A stretch of 64,000 nt of DNA from Falciphora oryzae (taxonomy: Eukaryota > Ascomycota > Sordariomycetes > Magnaporthales > Magnaporthaceae), in assembly GCA_000733355.1 (NCBI GenBank), contig JNVV01000010.1, positions 538,324 to 602,323 on the forward strand. The letters run 5' to 3'. The notes below the pieces were generated by a model. It saw only the letters and a list, made by a program, of their open reading frames with translations, searched no databases and was not told the origin of the DNA. Position 1 is the first letter of the stretch; each line of letters starts with the position of its first letter. The translations under genes were made by a program, and so were the position numbers. This document shows, in pieces, positions 52,176 to 63,672 of this stretch.

Positions 52176-55007
52176 ATGGCTCCCGCAGACGTCCTGACCA
52201 TGGAGGTCATTGTGGGCATAGAACCAACATCCCTCCGGAGCTCCTCTCCCCCAGTCAAGAAGGCGGACGTCTTCCCACCAAGCCCTGCAAAGACACTAGA
52301 AGACTCGAGGCACTCAAGTTTCAGCCTCGATGCCGCACCATATGAGGCCATCAAGCCGCCAGCCGGAGATGTTGCTCCTCGACCTTATCCTCTACCGCCG
52401 CCGTCGAGACAAAACAGGGTTCTCGCCGAGGACCTCAAGACACCAGACAGCCATGTCGAGCGGGACCCCAGGCTAATCAGGCTGACGGGTGTCCACCCCT
52501 TCAACGTCGAGGCCCCCCTGAGCGATTTATACAACGAGGGCTTTCTGACCACCAAGGACCTGCATTATGTCAGAAATCACGGCCCGGTGCCGCGTGTTGA
52601 GGACGTCGATATGTTGGACTGGGAGTTCTCGGTCGAGGGCATGGTAGAGATGCCGATGCGTCTGACACTGCGCGACCTGCTCAGGGAGTACGAGCAGCTC
52701 ACCTACCCAATCACCCTCGTGTGCGCGGGGAACCGGCGCAAGGAGCAGAATGTGGTCCGCAAAACCAAGGGCTTCTCGTGGGGAGCTGCTGGCCTCTCGA
52801 CCTCTCTCTGGACTGGCGTGGCTCTGGGCGATCTCCTTGCCCGTGCCGTGCCCCGTCGAGGTGCACGCTACGTCTACTTCGAGGGTGCCGACAAGCTGCC
52901 CAACGGCTACTACGGTACTTCGATCAAGCTCGGCTGGGCCATGGACCCCAACCGCGGCATCATGGTTGCCCATCGAATGAACGGGGAGGCCCTGCACCCA
53001 GACCATGGCAAGCCCCTAAGGATCGCTATTCCCGGCCAGATCGGCGGCCGCAGTGTCAAGTGGCTGAAGCGCATCGTCGTTTCCAGTGAGCCCAGCGACA
53101 ACTGGTACCACATATATGACAACCGCGTCCTGCCCACAATGGTCTCGCCCGAGGCCAGCGCGAACCTGCCTGACGTGTGGAAGGACGAGCGCTACGCCAT
53201 CTACGACCTCAACACCAACAGCGCCACCTGTTTTCCCGCCCACGGCGAAACCGTCTCCGTGACCGAGGGCGGCACCTATAAACTCAGGGGCTACGCTTAC
53301 GCAGGTGGCGGCAAGCGTGTGACGAGGATGGAGGTGACACTTGACAGGGGCAAGACCTGGGCACTAGCAGAAATAAGATACCCCGAGGACGACTACCGTC
53401 TCGCGGCCGAGGGCGACACGCTGTATGGTGGCAAGGTTGACCTATCATGGCGCGACGCCTGCTTCTGCTGGTGCTTCTGGGAGCTGGAAGTGCCGCTAGC
53501 CGAGCTGGCCGCCGCCTACGACGTCATGGTCCGTGCCATGGACGACGCCATGATGGTCCAGCCGCGCGATATGTACTGGAGCGTTCTGGGCATGATGAAC
53601 AATCCCTGGTACCGCATCGTTATTCACCGCGAGGCCGACGGCCACACCCTCCACTTCGAGCACCCAACCCAACCGGCCTTAATTGCTGGTGGCTGGATGG
53701 AGCGCGTCAAAAAGGCCGGCGGCAACCTCTCCAACGGGGTTTGGGGCGAAAAGACCACGAGTGACGACGACAGTCAGGCCGCTGCCGCAGAAGAGCCGGC
53801 CAAGGAGATCTGCATGGTCGACAAGTCTGTCGACCGCCAGATCACCATGGAGGAGCTGAAGAAGCACGACGGCGACGACCAGCCGTGGTTCGTCGTCAAC
53901 GGTCAGGTCTACGACGGGACCAAGTTCCTCGAGGGCCATCCAGGTGGGGCCGCATCCATCGTGGGTGCCGCCGGCCAGGATGTCAGCGAGGAATTCCTCA
54001 TCATCCGTAAGTGGCTATATTTGAAGCACTTGTCTTTGCTTATAGCCGATAGCGACAGTTCTAGCTGACATAAACCTTCGCATACTACAGATTCTGAAAA
54101 TGCCAAGGCAATGATGCCCGAATATCACATCGGCTCGCTGGACGAGGCTTCGAGGGCTACCCTCGCGGATCCTGAGCCGTCATCCTCCGAGATGTCGTCT
54201 GAGAAGCGTCCCATATTCCTACAGTCCAAGTCGTGGTCCAAGGCGCTGCTGAGCGGCAAGCGCAAGATAAGTGAAGACACCATCATCTTTAGTTTCACGC
54301 TCGACCACCCGGACCAGGCGGTCGGGCTACCCGTCGGACAGCACCTGATGATGCGGCTGCGAGACCCGGTGACGCGCGAGGCCATCATTCGGGCCTACAC
54401 GCCCATCTCTGAGATCACTGACTGCGGAGTGCTGCACGTACTCATAAAGATCTACGCCGCGACGGCCAGCGGCTACAAGGGCGGCAAGATGACGACGGCA
54501 CTGAGCCACCTGCCCGTCGGCCACTGGGTCGACTTCAAGGGCCCCGTGGGCAAGTTCGAGTACCTCGGCGGCGGCCGCTTCACCGTCGGCGGCCGTGAGC
54601 GCACCGCGCGCCGCTTCATCATGGTCTGCGGCGGCTCGGGCGTCACGCCCGTCTTCCAGGTCCTGCGCGCCGTCGCGCGCGACCGGGACGACCCCACCCG
54701 CTGCCTGCTCCTGGACGGCAACCGCGCCGAGGAGGACATTCTCTGCCGGGCCGAGCTCGACGGCCTCGCGGCCTCGAGCGGTGGCCGCTGCAGGCTCGTC
54801 CACTCGCTCACGCGGCCGTCGGACTTGTGGGCTGGCCACAGAGGCCGCATGGACCGGGTCTTTTTCGAGCGCGAGGTCGGCCCGCGGCCCGCGGGCGACT
54901 GCGGGGACATGGCGCTCGTCTGCGGCCCGGAGAGCATGGAGAGCAGCGTGCGCGAGATATTCACCAAGGACCTTGGCTGGAGGGACGAGGACCTGCTCTT
55001 CTTTTAG
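52176..55007 (+). CDS. niaD: Assimilatory nitrate reductase (NADPH)
   Basis: Two exons give 915 residues: 52176-54006 and 54091-55007. It reduces nitrate to nitrite in the cytosol. Domains in order: molybdopterin-cofactor domain with NHGPVPRV and TLVCAGNRRKEQN (Mo ligand Cys183), the dimerisation domain through RDMYWSVLGMMNNPWYRI, a cytochrome b5 domain with EGHPGG (heme His588) and the second heme His at residue 611, then the FAD domain (RAYTPISE, GPVGKFEYLG) and the NAD(P)H domain (CGGSGVTPVFQVLR, ALVCGPESM, ending DLLFF). The single intron splits the codon of His611, the second heme ligand. The start is the first ATG in frame; a TTG nine bases upstream was not used. The nitrite reductase and nitrate transporter genes are not in this window, as expected for species where they are unlinked. 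Confidence 0.97.
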
Positions 55008-55940
55008 AGGTTGAGAAGAATTGGCAAGAGAAAGCGAGAAAGCGAGAAGAAGAAGGAGAAGAAGAAGAAGGCCACCCCAACAGCGGGAAGAATTGACGAC
55101 CGAGAATCGCCGAAGATACAGGATTTCCGGCATTTTGAATGGGCTTAGAGTATGCCCTAGATCGTGTTTGCTTTTCTTTTTTATTTTTTTTTTTCTTTTT
55201 TTTGTCGTTGTCTCGTCTCGTATCTGGCTTCGATCTTGTTCCCTAAATATGTCTACATCTTGTGCATTTTCTTGGGAATAAGGAAAAATAGAGTACCGGT
55301 TGATTTTAAGGAGCAAAGAAATGCAGTCGACCTGGCTCGAGATCCTTTTCGTGGCGTTTGTTTGATATGTTGACAGATTTATCATGGCATGAGGGGCCGA
55401 GAGCGAACGTACTATTCTTATTCTTTTTTCTCTCTCGTCTTTGCTCTGGCCAAACGAAAGAACGCTGAGACGTCAGTACGCCCACGGACCTTGCTCCTGC
55501 ACATGTGACTCGACTGCCATCAAAAACACGAAAATGAATGGCCGCTAGAGGTCTAGGCTTTGTTTGTGCCGTTCGGGACAGGCTACGCCGGCTTTCCATC
55601 CAAGGGCCTCGTTCGTGTCCTTCCTTGCGCAGTGGCCGCAACAGGCACGCCCAGGTCAGGTATATCGATGTCACCTTCGACCGCCGCAGAGTTATCAGAG
55701 GGCGCAGCATCTTACGTTGTCCTTCGAGGGCATAGGATCCTCCATCCTCTTCGTCTCAAAATTGACCCTCGGCTTCTTCGGGAAAACTCTAAAGGCCATC
55801 ACTCCATGCCCTCCAGTAATCAGGAGGATAATCGGTTGGGCCAGTCGTTGATTACGCAGACAAGGAGCACGCCAGCATTAGATATAGTTTGAATATATTG
55901 AAAAAGCCACCCAAAACTCAGAAAGAACCCCTGGCCCAGG
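55008..55940. other. Convergent 3' flanks of nitrate reductase and CAX-like gene
   Basis: About 930 bases between two convergent stops. It has a T-rich stretch at 55170-55205. No gene was recognised. Confidence 0.45.
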
Positions 55941-57764
55941 TCAGTGGTTGAAAATGTGAGCCGGGTTGGGGTAGTTGAAGGCAGCAACGGCGATGGCTAT
56001 GTAAACAATCACGCAAAGTGCACCTTCGAGGTAGTTGGTTTTTCCGTCGCGGAGAACTAGACCAAGCAAGGGGAGTGGTTAGAATCAGGTCGAGACCGGT
56101 GGCTTGGGGATGGGGTCCAACGTACAGTTTCCGACGACAACGATGGCGATAAGAAGCATGGCAATGTCGAAGATCTGGAAGTCGAGCCCCATAGGCTTGT
56201 GCAGGATCCAGCCGACTATCACGATGAATGGGGCGTTAAAAAGGGCGGTCTGGAGCGTGGCGCCTAGGACGTGGCTGAGGGCAAAGTTCATCTGGTCGTC
56301 CCAGGCCTCGTCAACGGCCGTTAGATGCTCGGCGGCCTTTTCAACCAGGGGCACAAGGATGAGGCCCATGAACGAGTCAGAGATGCCGCGCTCGAGCACA
56401 ATGTGCTCGATCTGCTGGACCAGCGTGATGGCGATGAGTGTGACGAGCGCGAGCGCGACGACGAGCGCGACGGCGCACTCAAGGACCGTCAGCTTGTCCT
56501 TCTTCAGGTCCCGCGGCCGGTCGACGTCGCGCTTATCGTCTTCCTCAAAGATGGCGTCGTAGATACCATGGTGAGTCTTGGCTTGAAACCACACAAAGAC
56601 GAGATAGGCCAGCACCAGCAATATGGACGTGCCGCGAGACACGCTTAGCACCCGCTCGCCGAGCTCCTCGTCCGTGACCAGGCCCCCGCCGGCTAGCGAT
56701 TTTTTAAAGATTGCGGGAATGGCTAGGCCGAGGCCGGCCGTGAGCAGCAATCCAGCTCCCGCCTCGCTGATGGCTTCGTTGTGCTCCGTCTCTTCTCTCC
56801 TAAGTCCCCCGGCAATAAAGCAGAGGCCCAGGCAGAGCAGCATGGTTGCTAGGATGGATCCTAAAATAGCGGCCTGGATAACGGGGACCAGGTTCGACGG
56901 CCAGGTGAGTAGTACGAGGAATAGAATAACCTCGACAATACTACCAAAGCTTCACAGACAAACCACCCAAGTCAGCGTTACGGCACGGTATGGAAAGAAA
57001 GAGCGGATGCGAGCCGGAATTACCCTGTTTCTATAAGAACACCGTAAACATCTGATTATTCTAGTTAGCATCGGGTTTCTTTCCTTCCTTCTTTTCTTTT
57101 CTTTCGTTCGTTTGCCGAGACATGCGGATAATGCATGTACTTACGAGCCACTTTGCGCGCGAGCTCCTGTCCCGCGAAGCCTACTAGATTGGCGCATGGC
57201 ACCATGGCGATCTTCAATCAAGCAGATGTTAGTCGCTGCCATGTGCTCTGGGGTATGTGGGTCTAGGGGGGTTTCTCTTACGTAGGACAGGATGAAGATA
57301 GTAAGGTGCAAGTCTGGGCGCGCATATTTGATGGTCAAGGCCGCGGGGACGACGGGCCACAGGACGTTGACATAGCGGGACACAAGACTGGACGAGCGCC
57401 AGATGATGCGCAGAAAATGGAACGGGTGAAAGCCGTTGCGGCCGCTCTCGCCTTCGGCCCGGAGGAAAGGCGGCATGCTGCGCGTCCGCTTCAGGGCGAG
57501 GTTTTGTTGTTGCTGCTGCGGCTGCTGCGTCGTCGCCGTCGGGTGCAGATGCAGCCGGTGGTTCTGCTCGTCGTGGTACGCCCTGAGCGGGTTGATGCTG
57601 CCGGTCGTCGTGGCTGTCGTGGTTCCGTTCGCAATACCGACCTCGTCCCTGTGCGTCGGCAGCCTCGCCGTCAGGGTGATCTTGGGGGATTTTTCGTGGA
57701 GGGGCCTCCGGTCTCGCGACGGCGTTCGGGTCGGCAGGGCCGGGGACGCTGGTGGTACCGCCAT
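55941..57764 (-). CDS. CAX-like Ca2+/H+ (cation) exchanger
   Basis: Five exons on the minus strand give 505 residues: 57764-57282, 57211-57145, 57051-57024, 56949-56126 and 56056-55941. CaCA-superfamily exchangers move Ca2+ or other cations into the vacuole in exchange for protons. A ~110-residue soluble N-terminus has a poly-Gln patch and Ser/Thr-rich sequence. About eleven membrane helices follow. The first repeat carries HVYGVLIETGFGSIVEVILF, and the second has LVEKAAEHLTAVDEAWDDQM and ATLQTALFNAPFIVIVGWIL with PMGLDFQIFD. Exon 3 is only 28 nt. It is called because it restores the conserved GVLIETGFGSIVE block; a shorter 7-nt alternative (acceptor TATAG) would delete seven residues. Introns 1 and 3 have AAG acceptors. 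The first repeat differs from the usual GNATELI signature of plant and yeast CAX, so ion choice is uncertain. Confidence 0.82.
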
Positions 57765-59337
57765 GTTGGGCAAAACTTCCAGGAGAGTGAGGGAGAAAAC
57801 AAAAAGGGAGAAGACGCCGGAATGGGAGCAAGATGCGGCGAGCGCCGGTGTTATCGCTGGACGACGGCAGAACCAGGCGGCTGACTGACTGCCCTCCCTG
57901 CCAGCTGGACGTGGACAGTCTCGTATCGCTTAGGACGGTTGGGTTGGGCTGCGCCGTGCTGTCGCTGCCACTCAGCCCTGGGGTGGCGATCTGGCTCTGT
58001 GGCGTGCGCTAAGTCGCTGGCACCGATGGGCTACGACGCAGGCGCGGGACAGGCTGAAAGACGGCTGGGCTCCCAGAGATTTGGAAGAAAAAACACGCGA
58101 TGGAAGGCGGGCGGTGCGCGCGCATCTAAAGAGGACCTGCCAAGGGGCCCTCGCCAAGGCCGTAAGCGGGACATTGTCGAGGTGAGGCTGAGCATGCAGC
58201 GAAGCTTGTCCTGCATGCAGCTGGGGGGGCCAAGTCATGGAAGTGGGATGGCGGTTGGTTTGTTGTGACGGGGCTGCTTATCGTGCTGGCACAGGATCTG
58301 GCCCCCTGCCTAGCTCGTCTCGCCCTCCCGCTCTCCCACAGGCCGGGTGCGGGCCGCGCTTTCCCTGTCTCAGGCGGCAGGCGAGGAATGCACTATATTG
58401 AGTGCAGGGGCTTGGGCAGGCGCATCGGGTTTGATGCGATTGATGCACTTTGCACCGCGACCCCAGCCTATCAATCACGCAGCTGGGGCCGGCATAAGAA
58501 GGGAGCCAAGAACAAAAACAGCCAGCCCCCAGGATCCTACAGGCAAAAATCCTGCAGGCCCGCGTCGTGCATCGGCCGAAATGTGGCGTCCAATGCCATG
58601 CCGTCCGCTCCAAGGGTCGACCAGTCGGCCAAGTCTGGCCTCGCAAGCGCCCCTGTGGCTTTTGTCCTCCATAAGCCCGTGCGGTGAGTCGAATCGCTTG
58701 GGCTGAGCACGCTCCGCGAGAAGCCATTTTCGACCTGGGGCGGCGATCGGGCCCCTAGTTTCGCACGAACTTGGCCAGAGCCTGCCCGATTAGGAACTAC
58801 CGCTTACCCGAGCCAGGGCTCATTTCTCTAGTCGCATCGAGGGTGGATATTTTTAAAATCCCAGCCGGCAGTCGCGTCGTGTCGACCAGGAGAAGTCCGC
58901 GCTTGGTGTCGGCCGGGGTCCGAGAAGGAGAGGCGCACCTCTGGAACCCAGGCCGCAGCGGGGGGCTCGAAATACTGCCCAGACGGGGTCGGTGTGGTTT
59001 TTGTGGCACCCCTGTGCTTGTAATCTTGAAGCGCCAGCGTCTTGAAATGACGAAGGCAGCGTCCCAAGCGGCCTAGCCACGTGAAAGTTCCTCGCCGGGG
59101 CATGTAGAAAATAGAGTCTTGCCTTCGATTATTGTTCGCCTACTCGCAAAGTGGGTTGACACCCTCTACCTCGGCCTCGTACCCCAGTACTCATGTGCCT
59201 AAGCTAAACACCATAACCGGGGGATGCTTGCCTTCAGGGATGTGACGCTGCGGGCACGGGCTGAGTAGTGATGATGCCTGGGCCAGTTCGGAGTTGCCCG
59301 ACTCGGATCCCGGCTTTTCCCGTCCCCGAGATCAATT
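57765..59337. other. Intergenic region between CAX-like gene and HRQ1
   Basis: About 1.6 kb with the CAX-like promoter and the HRQ1 3' flank. Short ORFs here have no recognisable family. No RNA gene was seen. Confidence 0.45.
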
Positions 59338-62300
59338 TCAGGCTGTTGTAGGCAGTATACCTGCGTCCACAGCCTCATCCTCTCGACCGTTTTCCGGACT
59401 TGCTCCTTCGCCGCCTTCGCGCAGCAGACCGGGGTTTCTCACCGGCACGGGCTTCGCAAGCACAACCGTCTCGACGCCGGCGGGACTCAACTCCTCGGGT
59501 CCCATGGGCAGCGCGTCGACATCGACCTCGAGGCCCAGCAGCGTCCGTAGCACCACCCCGCTCCCGGCCTTGCTCATGACCGCGTTGGACTCTTTGCACG
59601 CCTCGCTGGCCACGCACTCGAGGCATCCCCCCTCGCACAGGCACGCCTCGACGCGCGCTAGCGCCTGCCGCAGCAACAGGTCCACGAACTCGAACGCCTT
59701 GGTGTTGATGCCGGACCCGCCCGCGCCCCCTTTGGCGTCGTAAAATGTCAGCCGCGCCGGCCGCTTGCGGCTGGTCTCGCGCCGTGAAAACTCCTTGAGC
59801 CCAGACTTGCACTCCGTCCGCACGTCCCCGGGGGCGCTGATGACGAAGTTGGGCACCAGGCTCATGACGGCGTGTTCGGCCGCGTGGATCGATGCCGCCG
59901 CGTTGAGCCGCCGTTCCTCCAGGATCTCGAGCGCCGCCCGCGGGACGTCCAGCCACATGCCCTTGCTGAATCGCACCACCGGCGGATTGTCGACATGCAC
60001 CGCATCCAGGACCCGGTTCCGCTTGTCGACCTTGAAGAAGCCGAAAACGACCTGCTTGATGCGGATGGTCCCGTGGTAAGCGCGGCTCGTGGAGCCTTCG
60101 ATGCGCTTAATGGCTTCCGTCTCGATCGGGTCGACATCTGTGTAATCCCGCTGTTCCGTCGTCCAGTCGACCTTGACCTTCTCCACCTTGGCCATGCGCT
60201 TGTCTGGGTTAAAGTCGCGGACGAGGTAGGTATTCCCCTGGTGCAGGAATATGGCGCCGTCGTAGATTGTAAAAGTGGCCCGCGATGCTTCTAGCTCTTC
60301 CAGGACAACGTTCCTCCCATGAGAGATGTCGATGATTGCAAAGTGCTCCTCTTCGGTGTCTCTGATGGAGACGAATTTGGACGGCTGCGGCCGAAACCTA
60401 TAATGGCAGTGGTAAAAGCCGAGCTCGTCCCGAACGAGACGTTCCACGCAGATGTTGCCGAGGTCGCTGCCAAAATATTGCGCATCTTCGACGGAACGGA
60501 TCGGCATTTCATACGCAGCGCACTGGATATGCCCCTCCCTTACCAGCATGTTGTCCAAGTCGACCTGCAGCGCGCAGTTAGGCTGCGTAAAGAGTTCGTC
60601 CGGATTTTGCATGTAGTATTGGTCGGTTGGGAACGAATCGCCAACTAGGATCGAGAGCGAGTCCTTGTTCCGCCTTCCGGCCCTGCCACTCTGCTGGCGA
60701 AGGTTGGCGATGGTGTAGGGGAAGCCCCACGTGAGCACGCAGTCGAGGGACCCGATGTCGACGCCAAGCTCCAGCGCCGTGGTCGCAACGACGCCGACAA
60801 GCTTGCCCTCAAACATCTCGGCCTCGATGCGCCGCCGATCCTGTGGCGTGTACCCGCCGCGGTAGCCCATGACGCGCGCGATGCATTCAGACCGGCCGAG
60901 CCGTTCAAGCTCCGCCTTGACGGCACCTACAAGCTTCTCACACTGCTCCCTGACCCTGCAAAAGGCAATCACGCGGACGCCACGCAGCACGAGCTGGCAG
61001 AACAGGCGGGCGCACTCGTGCTTTGCGTCACCTCGCCCGCTCGACGGGTCGCCAGGAACCCTATAGGGGGTATTCCAGCACAGGAACTCCTTGCGCCCAG
61101 ACGGAGAGCCGTCCGAGTCAACCAGAAGCACATCGTCGATCCCGAAAAGCGTGCTGAAATGCTCCTTGGGGTTCGCGACCGTCGCAGAGCAGGACACGAA
61201 CTTGATGTGCCGGTTACCCACAGCTGCGCATATCCGTCTAAGCCGGCGCATGATCATGGCGACATGCGAACCCATCAGGCCATTGTAGTAATGCAGCTCG
61301 TCAACAACCACGTACTTAAGGTTTTGAAGAAACGTCCGCCACCGCTCCTCCTGGGGGAGAATGGTGACGTGCAGCATGTCCGGGTTCGTGAAGATGGTGC
61401 GGGCCTCGTCGCGGATCAGGTTCCTCTCGTTCATTGGCGTGTCGCCGTCGAAAGTGTCAACCAGCACCTCCTCTAGCCCGCGCATGTAAGCCAGCATCTC
61501 TTTGAGGCTCCTTTTCTGGTCCTGCGCCAGAGCCTTGGTTGGAAAGATGTACATGGCGCGGGCTGCATGGTCTTTCTCCAACGCATGGAGCACAGGGAGC
61601 TGGTAGATGAGGGACTTGCCCGAGCTCGTCGATGTTGCGACCACGACGTTGTGACCGTCATTCAGTCCGTTTATCGCCTCGGCCTGGTGGGAGTAGAACT
61701 GCGTGATCCCCTTTGCGTTGTACAGAGCGTTGACAAGATCCTGGCTGAGCAGGAAGTTCAGATCGCCGTAAATGGGCTCCTGCGGTTCAAATACGCGGTG
61801 GCCATCGGGCACAATCTGTCCGGTGTAGAACGAACTGTCCTTGAGCTCCTGGACAATTTTTGGGATGCTCTTGCGCTCCCTCGGTATGCTCTCGGGGAGG
61901 CTGCAGGCGTCTAGGTGTGGAGACGGCTCTCGCCTCGCCGTGGGTGTCGGTATCCGCCTCTCCGCCTCGCTCTTGAGCGCCACCACAGGGTCAGTCGATT
62001 CCGAGACGCATCGGTTGATAAAGGCATTTGCAGCAGCCCGGAACCGCTGGTTCCTCTTCTCAATGAGCACCATCATCTGTTTCTGGCTGTAGACAGGCAT
62101 CTTCAACTCTTCATCCCGTAACCGTCGCGTTGGCTTCGTCGGCTCGCCCGTCTTCTTGTGCTGCACCTCGCGCTTGAGGTCGCCGTCCACGAACTCAAAG
62201 TACAGCACCTCCTTGCCGCCGGACTCGACGCCACTGTCGCCATTGGCGTCGGCACCCAGCGCTTCCTTACCAGTGAATCCGCCGACTGACGAGTCTGGGG

Positions 62301-62820
62301 CGAGGCTCTGCGATGCGAGGCTGCCCTTGGAGCCGGTCCTGAAGGCGTCGTCCCTCTCGGCGCCTCTGGCATCGAGCTGCAGCATGGCCTCGTCGACATA
62401 GGCAAAACGAACGCCATCCGGGCGGAGGGCGGCGATGGCAGCGACGTCAGCCACAAGCAGATCGCGTTTGATGTGCGACTCGACCGTCGACTTTATAGTG
62501 TCGAATGTGGTCGCCAAGTGCTTACGCGTGCAGCAGAAGGTAAAGACAAGATTCAACGCGCGATAGGTCCTTTCCAGCGCCTCGAACCAGTCGGGCCAGC
62601 CGATGACGCATTCTTCCGGCTGCTGGGCAGGGGTGGTCGAGGAGAGAGACGCCTGCTGCGGCCCTGATGGAGCAGTGGAGGGCGAGGAATCTTTAGGCTT
62701 GGTTTTTGGCGCCCTCTTGGTCGTTCCCGACGCGGCAGTTGGAGCCGGCACAGCTTCAGAGCCTCGCTTCCGCTTTCCGACACGGCTGGTTGCCCGAGAG
62801 CTACGATCCGTTGGTGACAT
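59338..62820 (-). CDS. HRQ1: ATP-dependent 3'-5' DNA helicase HRQ1 (RecQ4-like)
   Basis: A single uninterrupted frame of 1160 residues. Hrq1 is the fungal RecQ4-type helicase that acts in crosslink repair and telomere maintenance. The basic N-terminus is disordered. The helicase core begins near residue 370 with YSHQAEAINGLNDGHNVVVA, motif I TSTSSGKS (Lys402), motif II DELH (Asp507), FVSCSATVANP (motif III), and in lobe 2 VVATTALELGVDIGSLDCVL and RQQSGRAGRR (motifs V-VI). The C-terminal DUF1998-type zinc region has CLCEGGCLECVASEACKESN, a four-Cys cluster. ATG 62820 is the first in frame. Unlike most of its neighbours it has no intron. A generic DEAD-box repair helicase is the alternative, but the motif order and C-terminal cysteines fit Hrq1. 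Confidence 0.93.
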   Translation of the reverse strand: MSPTDRSSRATSRVGKRKRGSEAVPAPTAASGTTKRAPKTKPKDSSPSTAPSGPQQASLSSTTPAQQPEECVIGWPDWFEALERTYRALNLVFTFCCTRKHLATTFDTIKSTVESHIKRDLLVADVAAIAALRPDGVRFAYVDEAMLQLDARGAERDDAFRTGSKGSLASQSLAPDSSVGGFTGKEALGADANGDSGVESGGKEVLYFEFVDGDLKREVQHKKTGEPTKPTRRLRDEELKMPVYSQKQMMVLIEKRNQRFRAAANAFINRCVSESTDPVVALKSEAERRIPTPTARREPSPHLDACSLPESIPRERKSIPKIVQELKDSSFYTGQIVPDGHRVFEPQEPIYGDLNFLLSQDLVNALYNAKGITQFYSHQAEAINGLNDGHNVVVATSTSSGKSLIYQLPVLHALEKDHAARAMYIFPTKALAQDQKRSLKEMLAYMRGLEEVLVDTFDGDTPMNERNLIRDEARTIFTNPDMLHVTILPQEERWRTFLQNLKYVVVDELHYYNGLMGSHVAMIMRRLRRICAAVGNRHIKFVSCSATVANPKEHFSTLFGIDDVLLVDSDGSPSGRKEFLCWNTPYRVPGDPSSGRGDAKHECARLFCQLVLRGVRVIAFCRVREQCEKLVGAVKAELERLGRSECIARVMGYRGGYTPQDRRRIEAEMFEGKLVGVVATTALELGVDIGSLDCVLTWGFPYTIANLRQQSGRAGRRNKDSLSILVGDSFPTDQYYMQNPDELFTQPNCALQVDLDNMLVREGHIQCAAYEMPIRSVEDAQYFGSDLGNICVERLVRDELGFYHCHYRFRPQPSKFVSIRDTEEEHFAIIDISHGRNVVLEELEASRATFTIYDGAIFLHQGNTYLVRDFNPDKRMAKVEKVKVDWTTEQRDYTDVDPIETEAIKRIEGSTSRAYHGTIRIKQVVFGFFKVDKRNRVLDAVHVDNPPVVRFSKGMWLDVPRAALEILEERRLNAAASIHAAEHAVMSLVPNFVISAPGDVRTECKSGLKEFSRRETSRKRPARLTFYDAKGGAGGSGINTKAFEFVDLLLRQALARVEACLCEGGCLECVASEACKESNAVMSKAGSGVVLRTLLGLEVDVDALPMGPEELSPAGVETVVLAKPVPVRNPGLLREGGEGASPENGREDEAVDAGILPTTA

Positions 62821-63672
62821 GATGACCGATCAACTAGATTCAGGGCGCAGCGCACCCGTGACTTACACTGCTCAGCCAGATTGTGGCATATGCATGTTTG
62901 AGGATGCAATGTTTGCGGTCGAGGTGGATAAAAACTCTCGATGGGGTTGACCAGGAAGAAAGCCCAGTTGGAAGAATAGGAAGCGGCGAACCGCGATTGA
63001 GCCATCGCGCAAGCACACGAGATCGTCTCGCTGTCACGTGCACGCCACCATGTGCCAAGCTAGTCCAAGGCGCCCTAACCCAGATGGCCTCTAGATTTCT
63101 CGGCTTGCCCTTCATAAATCGAAATAGATGACGCGTAAAAGCGCGGTTGGAGACGGTGGCTTGTCTATTGTTCAACCACCCATTGTACATACATTAATCA
63201 AGTACCCGCGCCATGTCTGGCTTCGCTGCCACCGAGGCAACGCGGCCAGGAGACAAAAGAGACAACCAGGACATCAAGCCTCCCATCTATAAACATGGAT
63301 AAAATAGGCGCTGAAATGAAATCATCCGCCCCCGTGAGCAAATCCATGATTTGGCCGTGACCCTTCAGTCCCGTATATCTCGATACCAGCGTCCACTGTG
63401 CCCAAGGTAGGCCAACAACGTACGCTTCTGATCCGCGGCTTTTTGGTTCAAATCAGACTTGATAAGCAATGCAGCCAAGAATAGTATGGCAAACGTGAAG
63501 CTCTCTTAGTGCTGATTGGCCCCTGCCTCATTAGCAAGGGACTGAGTGAAATGGCCGGGGTTCAGGCGCCGCAACAAGGCAGTCTGAGTGACCAGCTTGG
63601 CTGGTAGGCAGGCAGGCGCCTAGGAAGTAGGTAATGCAAGTAAATAGTGTCACCATTCGTTGCATCCCCAGT
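62821..63672. other. Intergenic region between HRQ1 and Ran-binding gene
   Basis: About 850 bases with the HRQ1 promoter and the 3' flank of the next gene. A CCTAGG-containing stretch (GGCGCCTAGGAAGTAGG) lies near 63615. No gene was recognised. Confidence 0.45.

Noticed and set aside
57024..57030. 7-nt exon 3 in the CAX-like gene as the main form
   Set aside because: The upstream acceptor gives a 28-nt exon that restores the conserved GVLIETGFGSIVE block. The 7-nt form is reported only as a possible alternative.
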